Assembly: GCA_035772405.1 (NCBI GenBank)
Contig: JAYKKM010000505.1
Location: 310,001 to 374,000, forward strand
Direction of reading: 5' to 3'
DNA: 64,000 bases
Source of the DNA: Chrysogorgia sp. JL179-B06
Lineage: Eukaryota; Cnidaria; Anthozoa; Scleralcyonacea; Chrysogorgiidae
Below, piece by piece: positions 18,944 through 29,601 of this stretch. The notes under the pieces are model-generated. The model was given only the letters and a program-made list of their open reading frames with translations, was not told where the DNA came from and searched no databases. A program made the position numbers and the translations under genes. Numbering within the stretch: the stretch's first letter is position 1; each line of letters starts with the position of its first letter.

Positions 18944-20225
18944 AACTAATAAACGACTTCAGGTGTGGACTGACCAGAATTTTCAGAGAGACACTACGAC
19001 TGTCATAATTAGGTATGGATGCCTTCAGGCTCTCATTCAATGACTTTAAAACAAGAACATAGTTCTTTCTTGTCGCTTCTTCGTCGAGATTTTCTATGCA
19101 TCCAGGTTCCTCTCTAAGGTACTTGAATGCTTCACCTATTACTTGATGAAACTTTATAGTTTCCACAGACAGGAAACCAGAGAGGACATTCAAGAGTAGC
19201 GAACAACGGCTGATTTCTGCTTGGATTTCTGCACAAGGAATGTCCTTGGACGTCAATCTTGCTTGGACGAAATTGGAGACAATGATCAAAGGGACTGGAC
19301 TCAATGTGCAATACGACAAAAAATGAAAGGTATGTCGTAGAACATCGCTACATTCCGCCAAGCGCTTTACAGCTAGTCTTGCTGCAACTGCCATTGAATG
19401 AGGATATACATTGAATGCAGCGTAGGTCCTGTACGTTAAAGCTTCTCTCTTCTCGCGATACAGAGTCAGGAAATGGTTCCACGAAAAACCACTTAATGGT
19501 CGATCAGCTATCATTTGGCCGACATACGTCGCCGCACAGGCAAGGGAGAGCGGGAAGAACTCTAATTCTTCAGCTAATTCAACGGCGAATTCATCCGTGC
19601 TAATGCCACTTACATTCCTCAGCAAATCTACAGCACCGCTTTTGCCCATACCACTTTCCAGGGAATAATGCCTGGCTAACTCATGACACGCGGGAGCAAG
19701 ATCACTGTCTTGTGACGTCACAATAATTTTCCCTTCACCCCAGTCTTCGCTACCGGGTTTAGGTAAGATATTAATTTCGACATCACGAAACAGGTCGTCT
19801 AAAATCAGAAGCCATTTGCCAGGATACATCTTCATCACTTTTCGCAGCTCTTCCACGTATAAACGCACCAGATTTATTTCATTGTCATCCTTTGAGGGTA
19901 TCTCAAGCCCTTTGGTTAATCCTAACGTATCCAACACATTCTTTGTTGATTGGAGCAGTGATTTCACTGAATCAGCATTTAACGTCAGCACAAGCGGACG
20001 ATAATTTTGGTGATGTGGTGTATTTTTAAAAAACTGCTCACCAAACTGCCGCGCTATCTGTGTCTTTCCTGCCCCTGGAGGGCCAGTGAGATAGAGAGTA
20101 TTCACGCACAGTTGATCTTCAGAATTGGACATTTCATTATACAATGACATGATTTTCTGCAGTTCATCTGTCCTTAGATAACACTTGTGGAATGGTTTTC
20201 CAGGAAGTATGTATAGTGTGGTCAA
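18843..20225 (-). CDS. NB-ARC domain exon
   Basis: 460 codons. P-loop GPPGAGKTQIARQFGEQF (residues ~49-66), Walker B KWLLILDDLF (~138-147), sensor-like GKIIVTSQDSDLAPAC (~166-181), and a GLPL-like FFPLSLACAATYVGQM (~224-239), followed by winged-helix-like sequence. The reported Met is really a TTG codon; the frame runs in from a splice acceptor, so the true start lies in an upstream exon. The frame ends at a TGA that arises from a 1-nt frame change, after which TPR sequence continues in another frame. The nucleotide-binding residues are all intact. Confidence 0.88.
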   Translation of the reverse strand: MTTLYILPGKPFHKCYLRTDELQKIMSLYNEMSNSEDQLCVNTLYLTGPPGAGKTQIARQFGEQFFKNTPHHQNYRPLVLTLNADSVKSLLQSTKNVLDTLGLTKGLEIPSKDDNEINLVRLYVEELRKVMKMYPGKWLLILDDLFRDVEINILPKPGSEDWGEGKIIVTSQDSDLAPACHELARHYSLESGMGKSGAVDLLRNVSGISTDEFAVELAEELEFFPLSLACAATYVGQMIADRPLSGFSWNHFLTLYREKREALTYRTYAAFNVYPHSMAVAARLAVKRLAECSDVLRHTFHFLSYCTLSPVPLIIVSNFVQARLTSKDIPCAEIQAEISRCSLLLNVLSGFLSVETIKFHQVIGEAFKYLREEPGCIENLDEEATRKNYVLVLKSLNESLKASIPNYDSRSVSLKILVSPHLKSFISYGKSKEWNLSAEFVVALSYLGDSLYHVPGINRS

Positions 20226-20469
20226 GGTCTAAAAATAGCATTTTAAACATATATGATGAAAATAGCATGACAACTGGATTTGTGCAATAATTAAATGATG
20301 TTAAAACTAGCGGTGTGCGTGTTGTGAGACAGAAAAGCATGACCCCGTGTCTTAACAGCCAATTACTGGGTGTCTAGCTGAATGATGAAATAGGATCCCA
20401 TACTTGGATGTGCACTTGGTTCAAGCTTAGTAAATATAGTCCCCGCCTTAGCATGTGAAGTTCTCGCCC

Positions 20470-20820
20470 TCCCCTGCGTTCACTGCGCGGGTTGTTCGTT
20501 CATTCTACAGACATCGTGTATTACCATAGTGGCTATACAGTATGTAAAGGAAACTAAGTGCTCGACCTTGCTCGTCAGCGGTCGTTCCACCGCTATTACC
20601 ACCTTCGCCCGTTCCACCGATAACTGTGCTGCTGCTAGTTTCCGGAGGCAGTACTCCCACCGACACGTCGATGGCAGTTCTTCCCTCGATGACCCTTTCA
20701 GCAGTTCTACCGAGACGGTGTGACTCCTGGCGACGTGTTCCCCGCAATGCTGACGGCCATTCCGTTGACAACCCTTCGGCCGTTGAGTCGACAGACTCGA
20801 CACCGTAATTATACATGTGT
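20470..20820 (-). other. GC-richer block open in several frames, unassigned
   Basis: Compositionally distinct from its AT-rich surroundings. One minus frame is open from 20816 to 20505 and shows a Gly/Ser/Thr-rich stretch (SSSTVIGGTGEGGNSGGTT) like a disordered linker; other frames on both strands are also partly open. It sits 240 bp upstream of the NB-ARC exon on the same strand, so it could be an upstream exon, but I see no strong donor. Confidence 0.25.
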
Positions 20821-21240
20821 GTTTTCTTCTATTACTTGTAGTCGTGTATTGCATATATGATGTTTAAATATGTGTATTGCGTACAGAATATGTTGTTTTA
20901 ACCTGTTAATTGCATATAATTTGTATTAGCCTGTGGATTGCATAAAAGTATGCATAACTATAATTAAGATTAATATAAACAATAACAGGTAAATTATGAA
21001 TAATCGAAGGAAAAGCGTCGAAGGAAAAGCTACAGGTAGTTAACCAAATTGGCTTCTTTATCCGACTTAGACGATGATGAAAAAATAAGAGGAAAATATA
21101 AAATTTATCAATGCGAAAAATATCTCCATGGTATATTACATCTTTGCTGTCCGGCCCAGTCAAAGGCCCATGAAGACATGGCACACGTTAACGCAAGATT
21201 AAAAATTGACAAGTGCCAGTTGTATGACGGATCCGTATGA

Positions 21241-21939
21241 AATCCACTCATACGCTAAGTTTGATTTGATTTCATAAACAACTCTGCAATAAATTTTGAA
21301 TGATGCTACGCGGGCGTGTGAGATGGACTTTTCTATTAAGGTTTTTCAACCAAATTTATGATAATTAATTCTAATATATATTAACATAATGTTTCTTGTT
21401 CAGGAAATTTAAAAGCATTGGTAAAAGCCGGTTTATTGGAATTTCAGAAAATAAATAGCTTTCGCAACATGAGTTATGGTTATTTCCAGAGATATCAATA
21501 GCACAAAGAGGTGGTTCAATTTTGGATGTTTTTCAGCCGGACAGGAAAGACTGTTAAAATACAAATATATTCATAAAATGTAAATAATCCTCCTAATATA
21601 TTATAATATACATACACGGTATATATACATGCAGCATATGCATATTTTACTTATAGGAGGATGTTTTGGTAATTGTCACGGCCAGAGATCACGGAAGCCC
21701 CTATATAGTTGTATTTTTAGCAACTGGTCCATTTGCTACTCAAATTTGTTTTCGTGGTAATGTTCTTTCTATATTTGTTCTTTCTATATTTGCAGATCTC
21801 TCCGGTGTTCCATTTCTATCCAGCGTATCCGCCATTTAAAAACAGAAAGCCTACGCAAATGTCTCGTGCATCACGCGTTTTCGCCACTTGATTTACGGTT
21901 CACAAGGGAACACGGTGTACTCGCATAAGAAATCCGTCC
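21241..21939. other. No gene seen
   Basis: AT-rich non-coding sequence. A preceding open frame at 21049-21240 (+), with SLSDLDDDEKIRGKYKIYQC, is not recognised and has no ATG start. Confidence 0.4.
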
Positions 21940-22135
21940 AAATGCAAAACTTGTCCGAATTCAAAACTCGTCTGAATTACAAAACTCGTCCGAATGCAAA
22001 ACTCGTTCGAATGCAAAACTTGTCCGAATGCAAAACTCGTTCGAATGCAAAACTTGTCCGAATGCAAAACTTGTCCGAATGCAAAACTTGTCCGAACGCA
22101 AAACTTGTCCGAACGCAAAACCCGCCAAATAGTAA
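21940..22135. repeat. 17-bp minisatellite
   Basis: About eleven tandem units of AATGCAAAACTTGTCCG with C/T variants. The period is not a multiple of three, so the long frames across it are artefacts. Confidence 0.95.
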
Positions 22136-22228
22136 ATCCTACTGAATGGAAAACTCTTTCGAATAAAAGTTGTGCAGTAAAAGTTACTTCAGAATACAAA
22201 ACTTTGCCTTCAAATGAAAATATCTTAA

Positions 22229-22521
22229 AGGCGCCGTCCAGTCAGTTCTGCGGATGTCCACGTTTCTGTTTACATCGTTTGTTTACATATCATTGCATTA
22301 TATAAACATTGAACATGAAGTATTGCAGATTTGTTTTCCACGCTTGAGCTTTTCCGCCAAAAAAGCGTGTTATAAGAAGCTGTTCTGTTCCTAAATGTGG
22401 ATAATATATCAAACTACCACTCGTGCCTTCGCCACCTTTGACGAATACTCGCTTTCGAACTGTCGCAAATCTATTCCGTTGAAGTTTGTTGACATATGGG
22501 GTCCCTGACTGGACTGCACCT
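22229..22521. mobile_element. piggyBac-like MITE flanked by TTAA
   Basis: The ends AGGCGCCGTCCAGTCAG and CTGACTGGACTGCACCT are inverted repeats, directly flanked by TTAA on both sides (22225-22228 and 22522-22525). TTAA duplication is the piggyBac signature. 293 bp, no transposase. Confidence 0.8.
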
Positions 22522-22525
22522 TTAA

Positions 22526-23861
22526 ACGAAAACCCGCCTAAAATCAAAGTTCTAAATTTTGGCGGTTATTACGCGTCCGATAGTTAGAGCGCCTATTACG
22601 CTATAATGGCAGTTTAACTTTAACCTCCAACTAGGATTGCTTAGAAGAGTTTACGAGGGAGAAAACAACACTTGGAGTTCACTGAATCAGCCATAATGTG
22701 GAATTTCGTTAATATGCGAAAACAAAAGTAATTAAATAATTTTATTTGCCGCCGTAGCCGTCCTATAACTTGCTTAATGTCTCTATTGATCTCTAGAAAA
22801 GCCCAATATGGATTCTTCGGTGAAAGAGAGTGATATTTTATAGATACAGGTAATTAGCGGATCGTTGAACATAAAAGAAGACTGTATATAAAGTTTCCAA
22901 AGACTTACTTCTTTTGCATCTTTTGTGTTACTGACGTCATCTAAAATGTAGGGATGACAATAAAATTAGCAACCGATAGCAGGACATGAATATATAATTC
23001 TATCATCCACCGTGCGAATGTCTCAATAAAAGATTTACAAGCAGAATACGGTTTATGGCCTATCATGGCAAAAAGGGAGCATACTTTTCAAACTAAAAAC
23101 CAATGATATACTGTGTACTGTGTTGGGACAACTTTGAGTTTCTGAAACTCAGACTGTTTGACTCAATTCGAAGGAACATACGCAACTGATTCTCGTGGTT
23201 CGCACGCTCTCTCGCGTGACTCCGTAGCGACCAATGACCAATGATGAAGTAGAATCCCCAGAGTTACTACTGTTCGGTAATCCTTTTTTATTTTGATTTG
23301 ATACGTTGCCTAGATAAGCTGCAAATCATTGACTAGTGTTCTTGGGGCATATTCTGTCTTAGACTTTCCGAAAGTCCTTTCCAGTATTTTCCCCATGAGT
23401 TTGCTTCTCCGCTGGAAATGACTTTTCTTGCATCTGGTGTCAGTGGCGTAACGCTCATTAGGTAGGGTTAGGTCGAGAGGGGTGAGGGCCCTGCCAAAAA
23501 TGGAGTGGAAGATTATAATGAAAAATTACGGTTTAACAGCGACATTACTAACATATATTTCATCGCCATATTTAGTCAGAACTAATTTACGGGGCCACCG
23601 ATAATCGATTGTTCCGTACCACCCCCGGCCTCTATATTCCAGACATATTATGAAATATTCAAGATATCGAAATCTAACTGCATTACAACTTGATACACGT
23701 AAAAAACCCACTGATAACTCACTTAACGATCTGCATCATTGCCCAGGAACTTCAGATTCACTTTTCCACTCACAAATTAAATTAAAAAACAAAGTAAATT
23801 AAAGTACCAAAATACTACGAAATAATGTCCCACCCCCCGGATGTTAACACTATCGGTCACT
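22526..23861. other. No gene recognised
   Basis: Non-coding. A short minus frame (23711-23526) containing YRGRGWYGTIDYRWPRK is open but unidentified. Confidence 0.4.
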
Positions 23862-23901
23862 GACTGACTGACTGACTGACTTTATATATATATATATATA
23901 T
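23862..23901. repeat. (GACT)n and (TA)n microsatellite
   Basis: Five GACT units run into about nine TA units at the left border of the BEL/Pao element. Confidence 0.9.
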
Positions 23902-23949
23902 CGTGTGAATTTTCGCCACTCATCACAATACTGCAAAGTTTAAAAAACT

Positions 23950-24060
23950 TTGCACTAAAAACAGAAAAATATAACACCCGCAAACCCACAACACGAGTTC
24001 TTTCCCATAATCCTTTTTGCGGTGTGGTATCCTGATACCATTGTTTCAGTTTCCAACACC
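23950..24060 (-). repeat. LTR remnant (3' LTR) of BEL 1
   Basis: About 110 bp (AACCCGCAAACCCACAACACG and following) match 29113-29222 with scattered differences. The outer part has been replaced or lost. Confidence 0.75.
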
Positions 24061-24265
24061 CTCCTCCTTTTTTAGTTCTTAGAAATAAAAAAGTCACATA
24101 TAATATTCCTGAGTGTCACTCGTAATCTGCCGTATTCTCTCCCTGGCTTTTGTCTTTACCTCTCTGGCTGCTCTTGTTTTGCCCTTTGGATTCATGCATT
24201 TGACTCGTCTATGTTCATCTGTTGCGTTGGACAATTCCATTGGGTATAGATGTTGTAGTGATAAC

Positions 24266-25458
24266 TCAATTCTTCCGTTCGCTGTTCGTACTGAAGCGCC
24301 TCGAATTACTCCATCCTACAGTACCCTTGATCAGTTTGATTATCATGTCTCCAATTGATATCTTGGAATTCTTCCCAGACATATGATGTCTTTCTCTCAA
24401 TGACTTGACATACTCTGATAACCATCGTTTCCACATTACGTCTTTACAACGTTTAATGTATCTGGCTTGTTTGTACATTCCTTCCTTCTCTTCAAACTCT
24501 GTGGTATCCTCCTCAGGCAGGCTAATGTTAACTCAGTGTAACATTCCATTTGGTGTTAATGGTTGAAGCTGAATATCAATTCTATGTATCCTAGTGATCT
24601 GTTATTCAGCGCTACTTCCACGTCAAGTAGAGTGCTTGTCCTACATCTCCTGAGTGCGTTTTCCATAAGATCCACCATGCGCTCAAAAACCACCCCACCA
24701 GGGGCTCCTTGAAAGGTTGAATTGCCAGCATATGTCATTTTGGGCTAAATACAGTAGCTATTCAGTACCTGATTCCCGTTTGAGCTTCTTAAGCCAGTTG
24801 GCTGTTGCAACAAACGTCTTTCCATTATCACTGACGATTCTTGCTGGTTTGCCTCTCCTCGCTATGAATTCTCCTAGGCTTCGTTAGAACTCTTCAGCAG
24901 GCATGTCTGGGAGAAGATCAAGGTGTACGGCTCTCGATGCGGTGCAAGTGTACAATGCTACGTACATGTACATGTAACACTTCCCTTAAACCTTCTTCTT
25001 TACCTAGTATGCCATTGGTCCGGCGAAATCCACACCAACTGTCTCAAATACTCTTTCCCCTTTCATCCGAAACGTCGGCAGTTTGGCTGGGCTTGGGAGC
25101 TGGTAGCGGTCTTGCTCTGTAGCGTTTGGAGGTATTGCATCTGTGGATTGTTGATTTAACCAGTTTTCTCTGCTTGTCCACCCACATTTTCTCTCGTACC
25201 ATCGCCATTATTAACCCTACTGCCCCGTTCAGGGTTCATTACTGCTTGGTAGGAATACTGGGTGCTCTCCGGTGATTCGCCCTCCCATCGAAGTAATCCG
25301 TGTTTATCGGGTCCTAATTCCAATCTTGTAAGAGAATCTTTGGTTGTATCTCTCTGTACGAGTTTTATCCAGTATTTCTCTGCTTCGTTTATGTCGCTGG
25401 TTGTCAACAATCCCTTTTTCTTGATCTGGTTGGTCGCATTGAACACAAATCTGAACAT
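24266..25458 (-). pseudogene. BEL 1 integrase and C-terminal domain fragments
   Basis: Fragments in several frames. Near 25400 comes INEAEKYWIKLVQRD (pre-integrase), then GAPGGVVFERMVDLMENALR and LLDVEVALNNRSLGYIE (end of the integrase core, 24738-24556). ARYIKRCKDVMWKRWLSEYV (24478-24266) is the C-terminal domain found in BEL/Pao pol. The integrase core between them is too decayed to read confidently. Confidence 0.75.
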
Positions 25459-25691
25459 CCAAGCTGTGATGCGGAGTGTTTTTCACAGCTTGTGTTTCTC
25501 AAGTAGACTACTCATGTTGTTGACTTTCTTCACTGTAACTGTCTGCAGCTGTTTGGTAATCTTGACTTCCTCGTTCACTTCCTTTGATTGTTTCAGTGTG
25601 ATGTCTTGCGGCTATTCCCTTTCGTCAGCCAGCCATGATGGTCCGTTCCACCAGAAATCACCGAGTTGGTTCGTGGTTGCACCTCTGCTTC

Positions 25692-26021
25692 CTACTGTAT
25701 ATCTGCAGGATTCTGAGTGGTTGGACAGTGCCTCCAGGTTACATACTTTTGTCGTATCTTGGCAACTCGGTTGGACACAAACATTTTCAATTCACTGTTC
25801 GCTTTGCGGACGTTGTCGAGAAGACTAGCCACCATGTGTGCTACGATTAGTTCCAATCTTGAAATGCTGACATTCTTCTTCGCTATTCTTAAATTGGAAG
25901 CTACCAATCCTTGGGTTTTCTCTTTCCTTTGGTGCACAACAGCATAAATCACAGCACTGCATCCTTTCCCACTGGCATCTGCAAAGCCATGTAAGGTCAC
26001 GTCCGTAATCTCTTCCTGCAT
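25692..26021 (-). pseudogene. BEL 1 RNase H region
   Basis: Begins TLHGFADASGKGCSAVIYAV, the BEL-type RNase H opening with catalytic Asp, and continues to SRLELIVAHMVASLL and FVSNRVAKIRQ. The segment between LELI.. and FVSNR is shortened relative to BEL 2, indicating an internal deletion. Confidence 0.8.
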
Positions 26022-26173
26022 GGTGAGGTGTGATGCATCTGGAGACTATAACATCTTCGGGCAGGTTGGTAAGCCATTTCTTTAATGAGCTTTCGATTTC
26101 CTTTTGTAGTGGACCATCCCACGTGTGGCTTGCTTCACAGGTTTGTCATGTACAGACCCCTGGCGATGAGCAT

Positions 26174-26840
26174 TAGGGTGGTCTTTATTAATTTTTTTTT
26201 AATTTTGTATAGTCTTACCCTCTTAAATGGTTCCAATTGGGTTAAAAATGCTGTGTGTAAAATTGTATTAAAAACTATTGATATTTAGGGTAGCTCAAGG
26301 ACCCTGAAATTTTTACTATAGTATCCCTATGAGAAAAATCAACCAAATTGTTCAATATGCTATAAGTTCTCAGGGGAGTGTCGGATTGGTCTAAAAATCC
26401 ATTAGTGAGTAGTTTAGACCTGGTTTCCTATTTGACTTTAAGACAAACTTATAGCCAAAAATGTATGGTTTCCGAGATATAGGGCTCCAAACGTTTTTAA
26501 CTAATAAGAATTTTAAGAACTTTGGAGCCCTATATCTCGGAAACCATACATTTTTGGCTATAAGTTTGTCTTAAAGTCAAATAGGAAACCGGTCTAAGCT
26601 ACTCACTAATGGATTTTTAGACCAATCCGACACTCCCCTGAGGACGTATAGCATATTGGACAATTTGGCCGATTTTTCTCATAGGGATACTATAGTAAAA
26701 ATTTCAGGGTCCTTGAGCTACCCCTAAATTTCAATAGTTTTTAATACAATTTTACACACAGCATTTTTAACCCAATTGGAACCATTTAAGAGGGTGAGAC
26801 TATACAACATTAAAAAATAAATAAAACAAGGACCACCCTA
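26174..26840. mobile_element. 667-bp foldback element with 8-bp target duplication (hAT-like)
   Basis: Two ~318-bp arms are near-perfect inverted repeats around a ~29-nt loop (26492-26520). Ends are TAGGGTGGTC and GACCACCCTA. The flanks ATGAGCAT (26166-26173 and 26841-26848) are an exact 8-bp duplication, the hAT signature. Removing the element and one duplication restores continuity of the BEL sequence. It has no coding capacity. Confidence 0.92.
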
Positions 26841-26859
26841 ATGAGCATGATTGGCGATG

Positions 26860-27721
26860 TTACTCATATTGGATCATACACTCTTGGCAGCATCCCTCTC
26901 TCATGGCAAACTCTTCTGTCTTCTTGCAATCTCTGAAATTCACTGCTAACGTGTCACTTAACTTGTTCCACTTCATACACAATATCTTCGTTTCTGTCGG
27001 TGTTGTACCAAGCTCTTCTTTTGCGTATGTCAGATCTCCTTCATGAGGTTGCTGATCATCCAATTCAGGCTTGCTTGAGTGCCACTTGTGTAGAGGGAAT
27101 CCTCCTTTCTTAAACAATTGAATGGCGTCCTCTTTGAACTTGCGCACTTGTGTCTCTGTCTCTCCTCCAGAAATGACATCATCCATACGTAAGTGCTCTT
27201 CTTTAGTTCCTCGATACTGGTTTCCGTAACTCTCCAAATATTCTTTCAGTGTTCCTCCAAGTAAGAATGGACGTGGTGCGATTCCAAATGGTACTCTTGT
27301 TTGTCTCAGTGGAACGACTTTCTTGGCTTGTAGATATTTTATCAAGAAGAAACGCAGTGCATCACGGTCTTTTGGATCCACCCATATCTGGTAAAATGCT
27401 TGCTTTATATCCCCAGTCAATCCTATTGGGTTGAAGCGATTTCCAACCAGCACATCATATAGTAATGGGTGCAATGGTGGTCCCTTATGAAGACAGCTCG
27501 TTCAAGGATGCTGTATTTGGATTTCCTCTCGCCGAAGCGTCAAATACCATCCGAACCTTGGTTGTCTCAGCTGAATCCCGAATGATGGGCTTGTGCGGCA
27601 GGTAGAATTCTCTTTCACTAGTTGGTTTCTCAAGGGCATATTCCATAATTCCTTTTTCGAGCGGGTTCTGTATGTCATGATACTGTTGTATTATACCGGA
27701 CTTTCTCTCGAGTTTTCTCAT
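26860..27721 (-). pseudogene. BEL 1 reverse transcriptase
   Basis: Two frames. The first contains REFYLPHKPIIRDSAETT and KVRMVFDASARGNPN (finger region). After a frame change at about 27480 come GLTGDIKQAFYQIWV (motif A, Asp present), TRVPFGIAPRPFLLGGTL (motif B) and RMDDVISGG (motif C, both Asp present). So the catalytic triad survives although the frame does not. The frame ends just before the foldback insertion. Confidence 0.85.
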
Positions 27722-28094
27722 CAGTTGATCGAGTCTTGCTCTGCTACCGGATTCATTTGTCTACAGTGGTGGATGTCCTGCTTTCCATGGAAGGTAGAGT
27801 ACCTGCCATCAGGCAATCTTGTTAATTGCTCTTTAAATTCTGAATGTATGGCTTCTTGACTACCTTCAGGTTCATCTTGTAGACCAAGCACATCCAGGCT
27901 GTAAAGTTGATGGTAGTCATCATGGGATGTTCTTGTGAAGTTCTCTATGTTCTCTATAGAGCAGTTGTATCAACCTCACCAGGTCCCATAAGTGTCCATA
28001 CAAGTGTTGTCCTCTCTGCGAAGGGCTGGTTCCTTTCTTCTATTTTGCAGTCGGTTGTCTTAATTCGAGCGATGTCTGCAGCTCCAAGGATTAG

Positions 28095-28355
28095 CTATAT
28101 TGGATGTTTAGCCTTGTTATCTTTATTATCAAACTGTATTCCTTTCAGGTGTGGATATCTTCCCTTGAGAACTCCAATTTGTGGGTTGTTGAATGTCGTC
28201 AAAACTGGGCGGTCTAGCTTGTTCACCTTCAAATCTAAGATGTGTTCTCCATTGGTAGACTCTACCTTAATGTCATACACGGGCATCTTCTGGTTTACAG
28301 TTGCAGTCATGGTTTCAACGCTTTTGTACTCCCATCGGGTTGGTTTCATGTCCAA
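28095..28355 (-). pseudogene. BEL 1 post-protease segment
   Basis: 86 codons with YDIKVESTNGEHILDLKV and LTTFNNPQIGVLKGRYPHL, matching the region between protease and RT in BEL/Pao polyproteins. Followed by a gap with no coherent frame until 27721. Confidence 0.65.
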
Positions 28356-28845
28356 GTGCTTTATGAGTGTGGCCGAAGCAAATAAGCACCTGTATATCCA
28401 GCAAAGTTCTGAACTTTTCTCCTTTGACTAACACTACTATGGTGGGGTGAATGGTTTCCTCAGCAGTACCAATCATATAATGAGATCGCTGTCTTGATCC
28501 GGCTGTGCATATGGATGTGTGATTCTTTCCATTATATTTCCTGAAATTTCCACTCTTGCAACTCGCAGGTCCATGGCCTTTTCCACTAAAGTTATAACAC
28601 AATGTATTCTTCCTCAAGAATTATTTCCTTTCAGTCACTGATTCAACTTTGTCACATTCACTGCTTCTGTGGCCAGCTGAGTCGCAGTAGACACACTTTG
28701 GCGTTTTGGCATTGGTTTCAGTTCCCTGGAAGTTCTTCCCTTTTCTCTTGGAATCTCTTCCAAGGAACCCAGAAAAGGAAGAATCTACCCCTAGTGTGTA
28801 ATCTCGTAGTGTTTCAGGAGGTCTTGAAATTTCCAATTCTGCCAA
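28315..28845 (-). pseudogene. BEL 1 zinc knuckles and protease remnant
   Basis: Two frames. The first ends with CVYCDSAGHRSSECDK, a CCHC knuckle. The second has CYNFSGKGHGPASC and KYNGKNHTSIC, two more Cys-rich knuckles, then TLLDIQVLICF where related proteases have a DTGA-type active site. The active-site Asp is followed by altered residues, so the protease is not functional. Confidence 0.75.
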
Positions 28846-29040
28846 TCTGGATCCGTTCTTGTCAAATCTGCCTTTATTGGTCTACGTTTGTCAAGTGTTT
28901 CTCCCACAAGTATTTCAGCGGTGTCTAGTTTCCCAAGAGTTCGCAACGAGTCAGATTCGCAATGACCCCGTATCAGATGTATAGTTTCGTTCGCTAATTA
29001 CCGTGTGTTGTCGAGGAAAGTATCCTGCCGAGGTCGCCAC

Positions 29041-29290
29041 TTAGTGTAGAAAACCAGACTACACCATAATGTATATATAAACTCTTTATTCCGTAAACCA
29101 TAAACATAAAAACTTAAAAACAGAAAAAATATAAAACCCGCAAACCCACAACACGAGTTCTGTCCCATAATCCTTTTTCCGGTGTGGCACAGGTATCCTG
29201 ATACCATTGTTTCAGTTTCCAGCACATATGGTGCCACTTGTGGCAAGTCTAGTTCTGTCTCATTGTGAAAAACCGAAAAAAAGGTCATCC
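29041..29290 (-). repeat. 5' LTR of BEL 1, with primer-binding site next to it
   Basis: It shares the segment above with the other end. On the minus strand it is followed at once by TGGCGACCTCGGCAGG (29039-29024), a plausible tRNA primer-binding site beginning TGG. The exact outer boundary near 29290 is uncertain. Confidence 0.65.
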
Positions 29291-29601
29291 ATATTTACAG
29301 CATTAGAATATTTACAAATGTCACAGCAAAAGGCTTAAGCACAAAAAAAAGTAAACCAAGGTGCCATCCAAGATCATATCAGCGCGCCTGCTCCAGCGAT
29401 GCAGCTGCCACTTCCCCTCAAGTCTACCTCCATTACAGTCCCGAGCGGGCAGTTTCCTGTGTATGTTCGTAACATGCAAATGTTATATACTAATAATTAA
29501 CTAACAAACTACCTAACAAACTGTTGCCCGCTTATGTTTCCCGCTTGCGCACCGGATGAGGTTGTGAAGACAGTGTATAGTAAAACACGCAGCATATATA
29601 C
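29291..29601. other. Between BEL 1 and the RHIM-like exon
   Basis: Non-coding; would be intron 1 of the gene beginning with the exon at 29602-29698. Confidence 0.4.

Larger units (their letters stand above)
17754..20231 (-). pseudogene. NB-ARC/TPR NLR-like gene, frame-disrupted (locus span)
   Basis: Minus-strand locus encoding, in order, an NB-ARC ATPase, tetratricopeptide-type helices and a C-terminal hydrophobic membrane segment. Such STAND ATPases act as intracellular sensors that oligomerise on ligand binding; they are expanded in corals (family knowledge). The 5' boundary is a splice acceptor TTTTTAG at about 20232, so upstream exons exist. Four frames must be joined: frameshifts near 18860, near 18480 and near 18065, and a TAA in the middle at about 18390. 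Either it is a pseudogene or the assembly has indel errors. The protein-level similarity across breaks is good, which favours recent inactivation or sequencing error. No polyadenylation signal was pinned down. Confidence 0.8.
23902..29290 (-). mobile_element. BEL/Pao LTR retrotransposon 1 (degenerate)
   Basis: Minus-strand element with LTR remnants at both ends and pol-region fragments between: zinc knuckle, protease remnant, RT, RNase H, integrase and the C-terminal BEL domain. The N-terminal gag is nearly all missing, since only ~200 nt separate the primer site from the zinc knuckle. Stops and frameshifts interrupt every region. A 667-bp foldback DNA element is inserted at 26174-26840. It lies between the NB-ARC locus and the RHIM-like exon, both on the same strand. 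Confidence 0.88.

Noticed and set aside
21888..22305. Repetitive frames of type MQNLSECKT and a minus counterpart
   Set aside because: Translation of a 17-bp minisatellite.
25262..25828. 188-residue + strand frame
   Set aside because: Antisense shadow of the minus-strand BEL 1 integrase and RNase H region.
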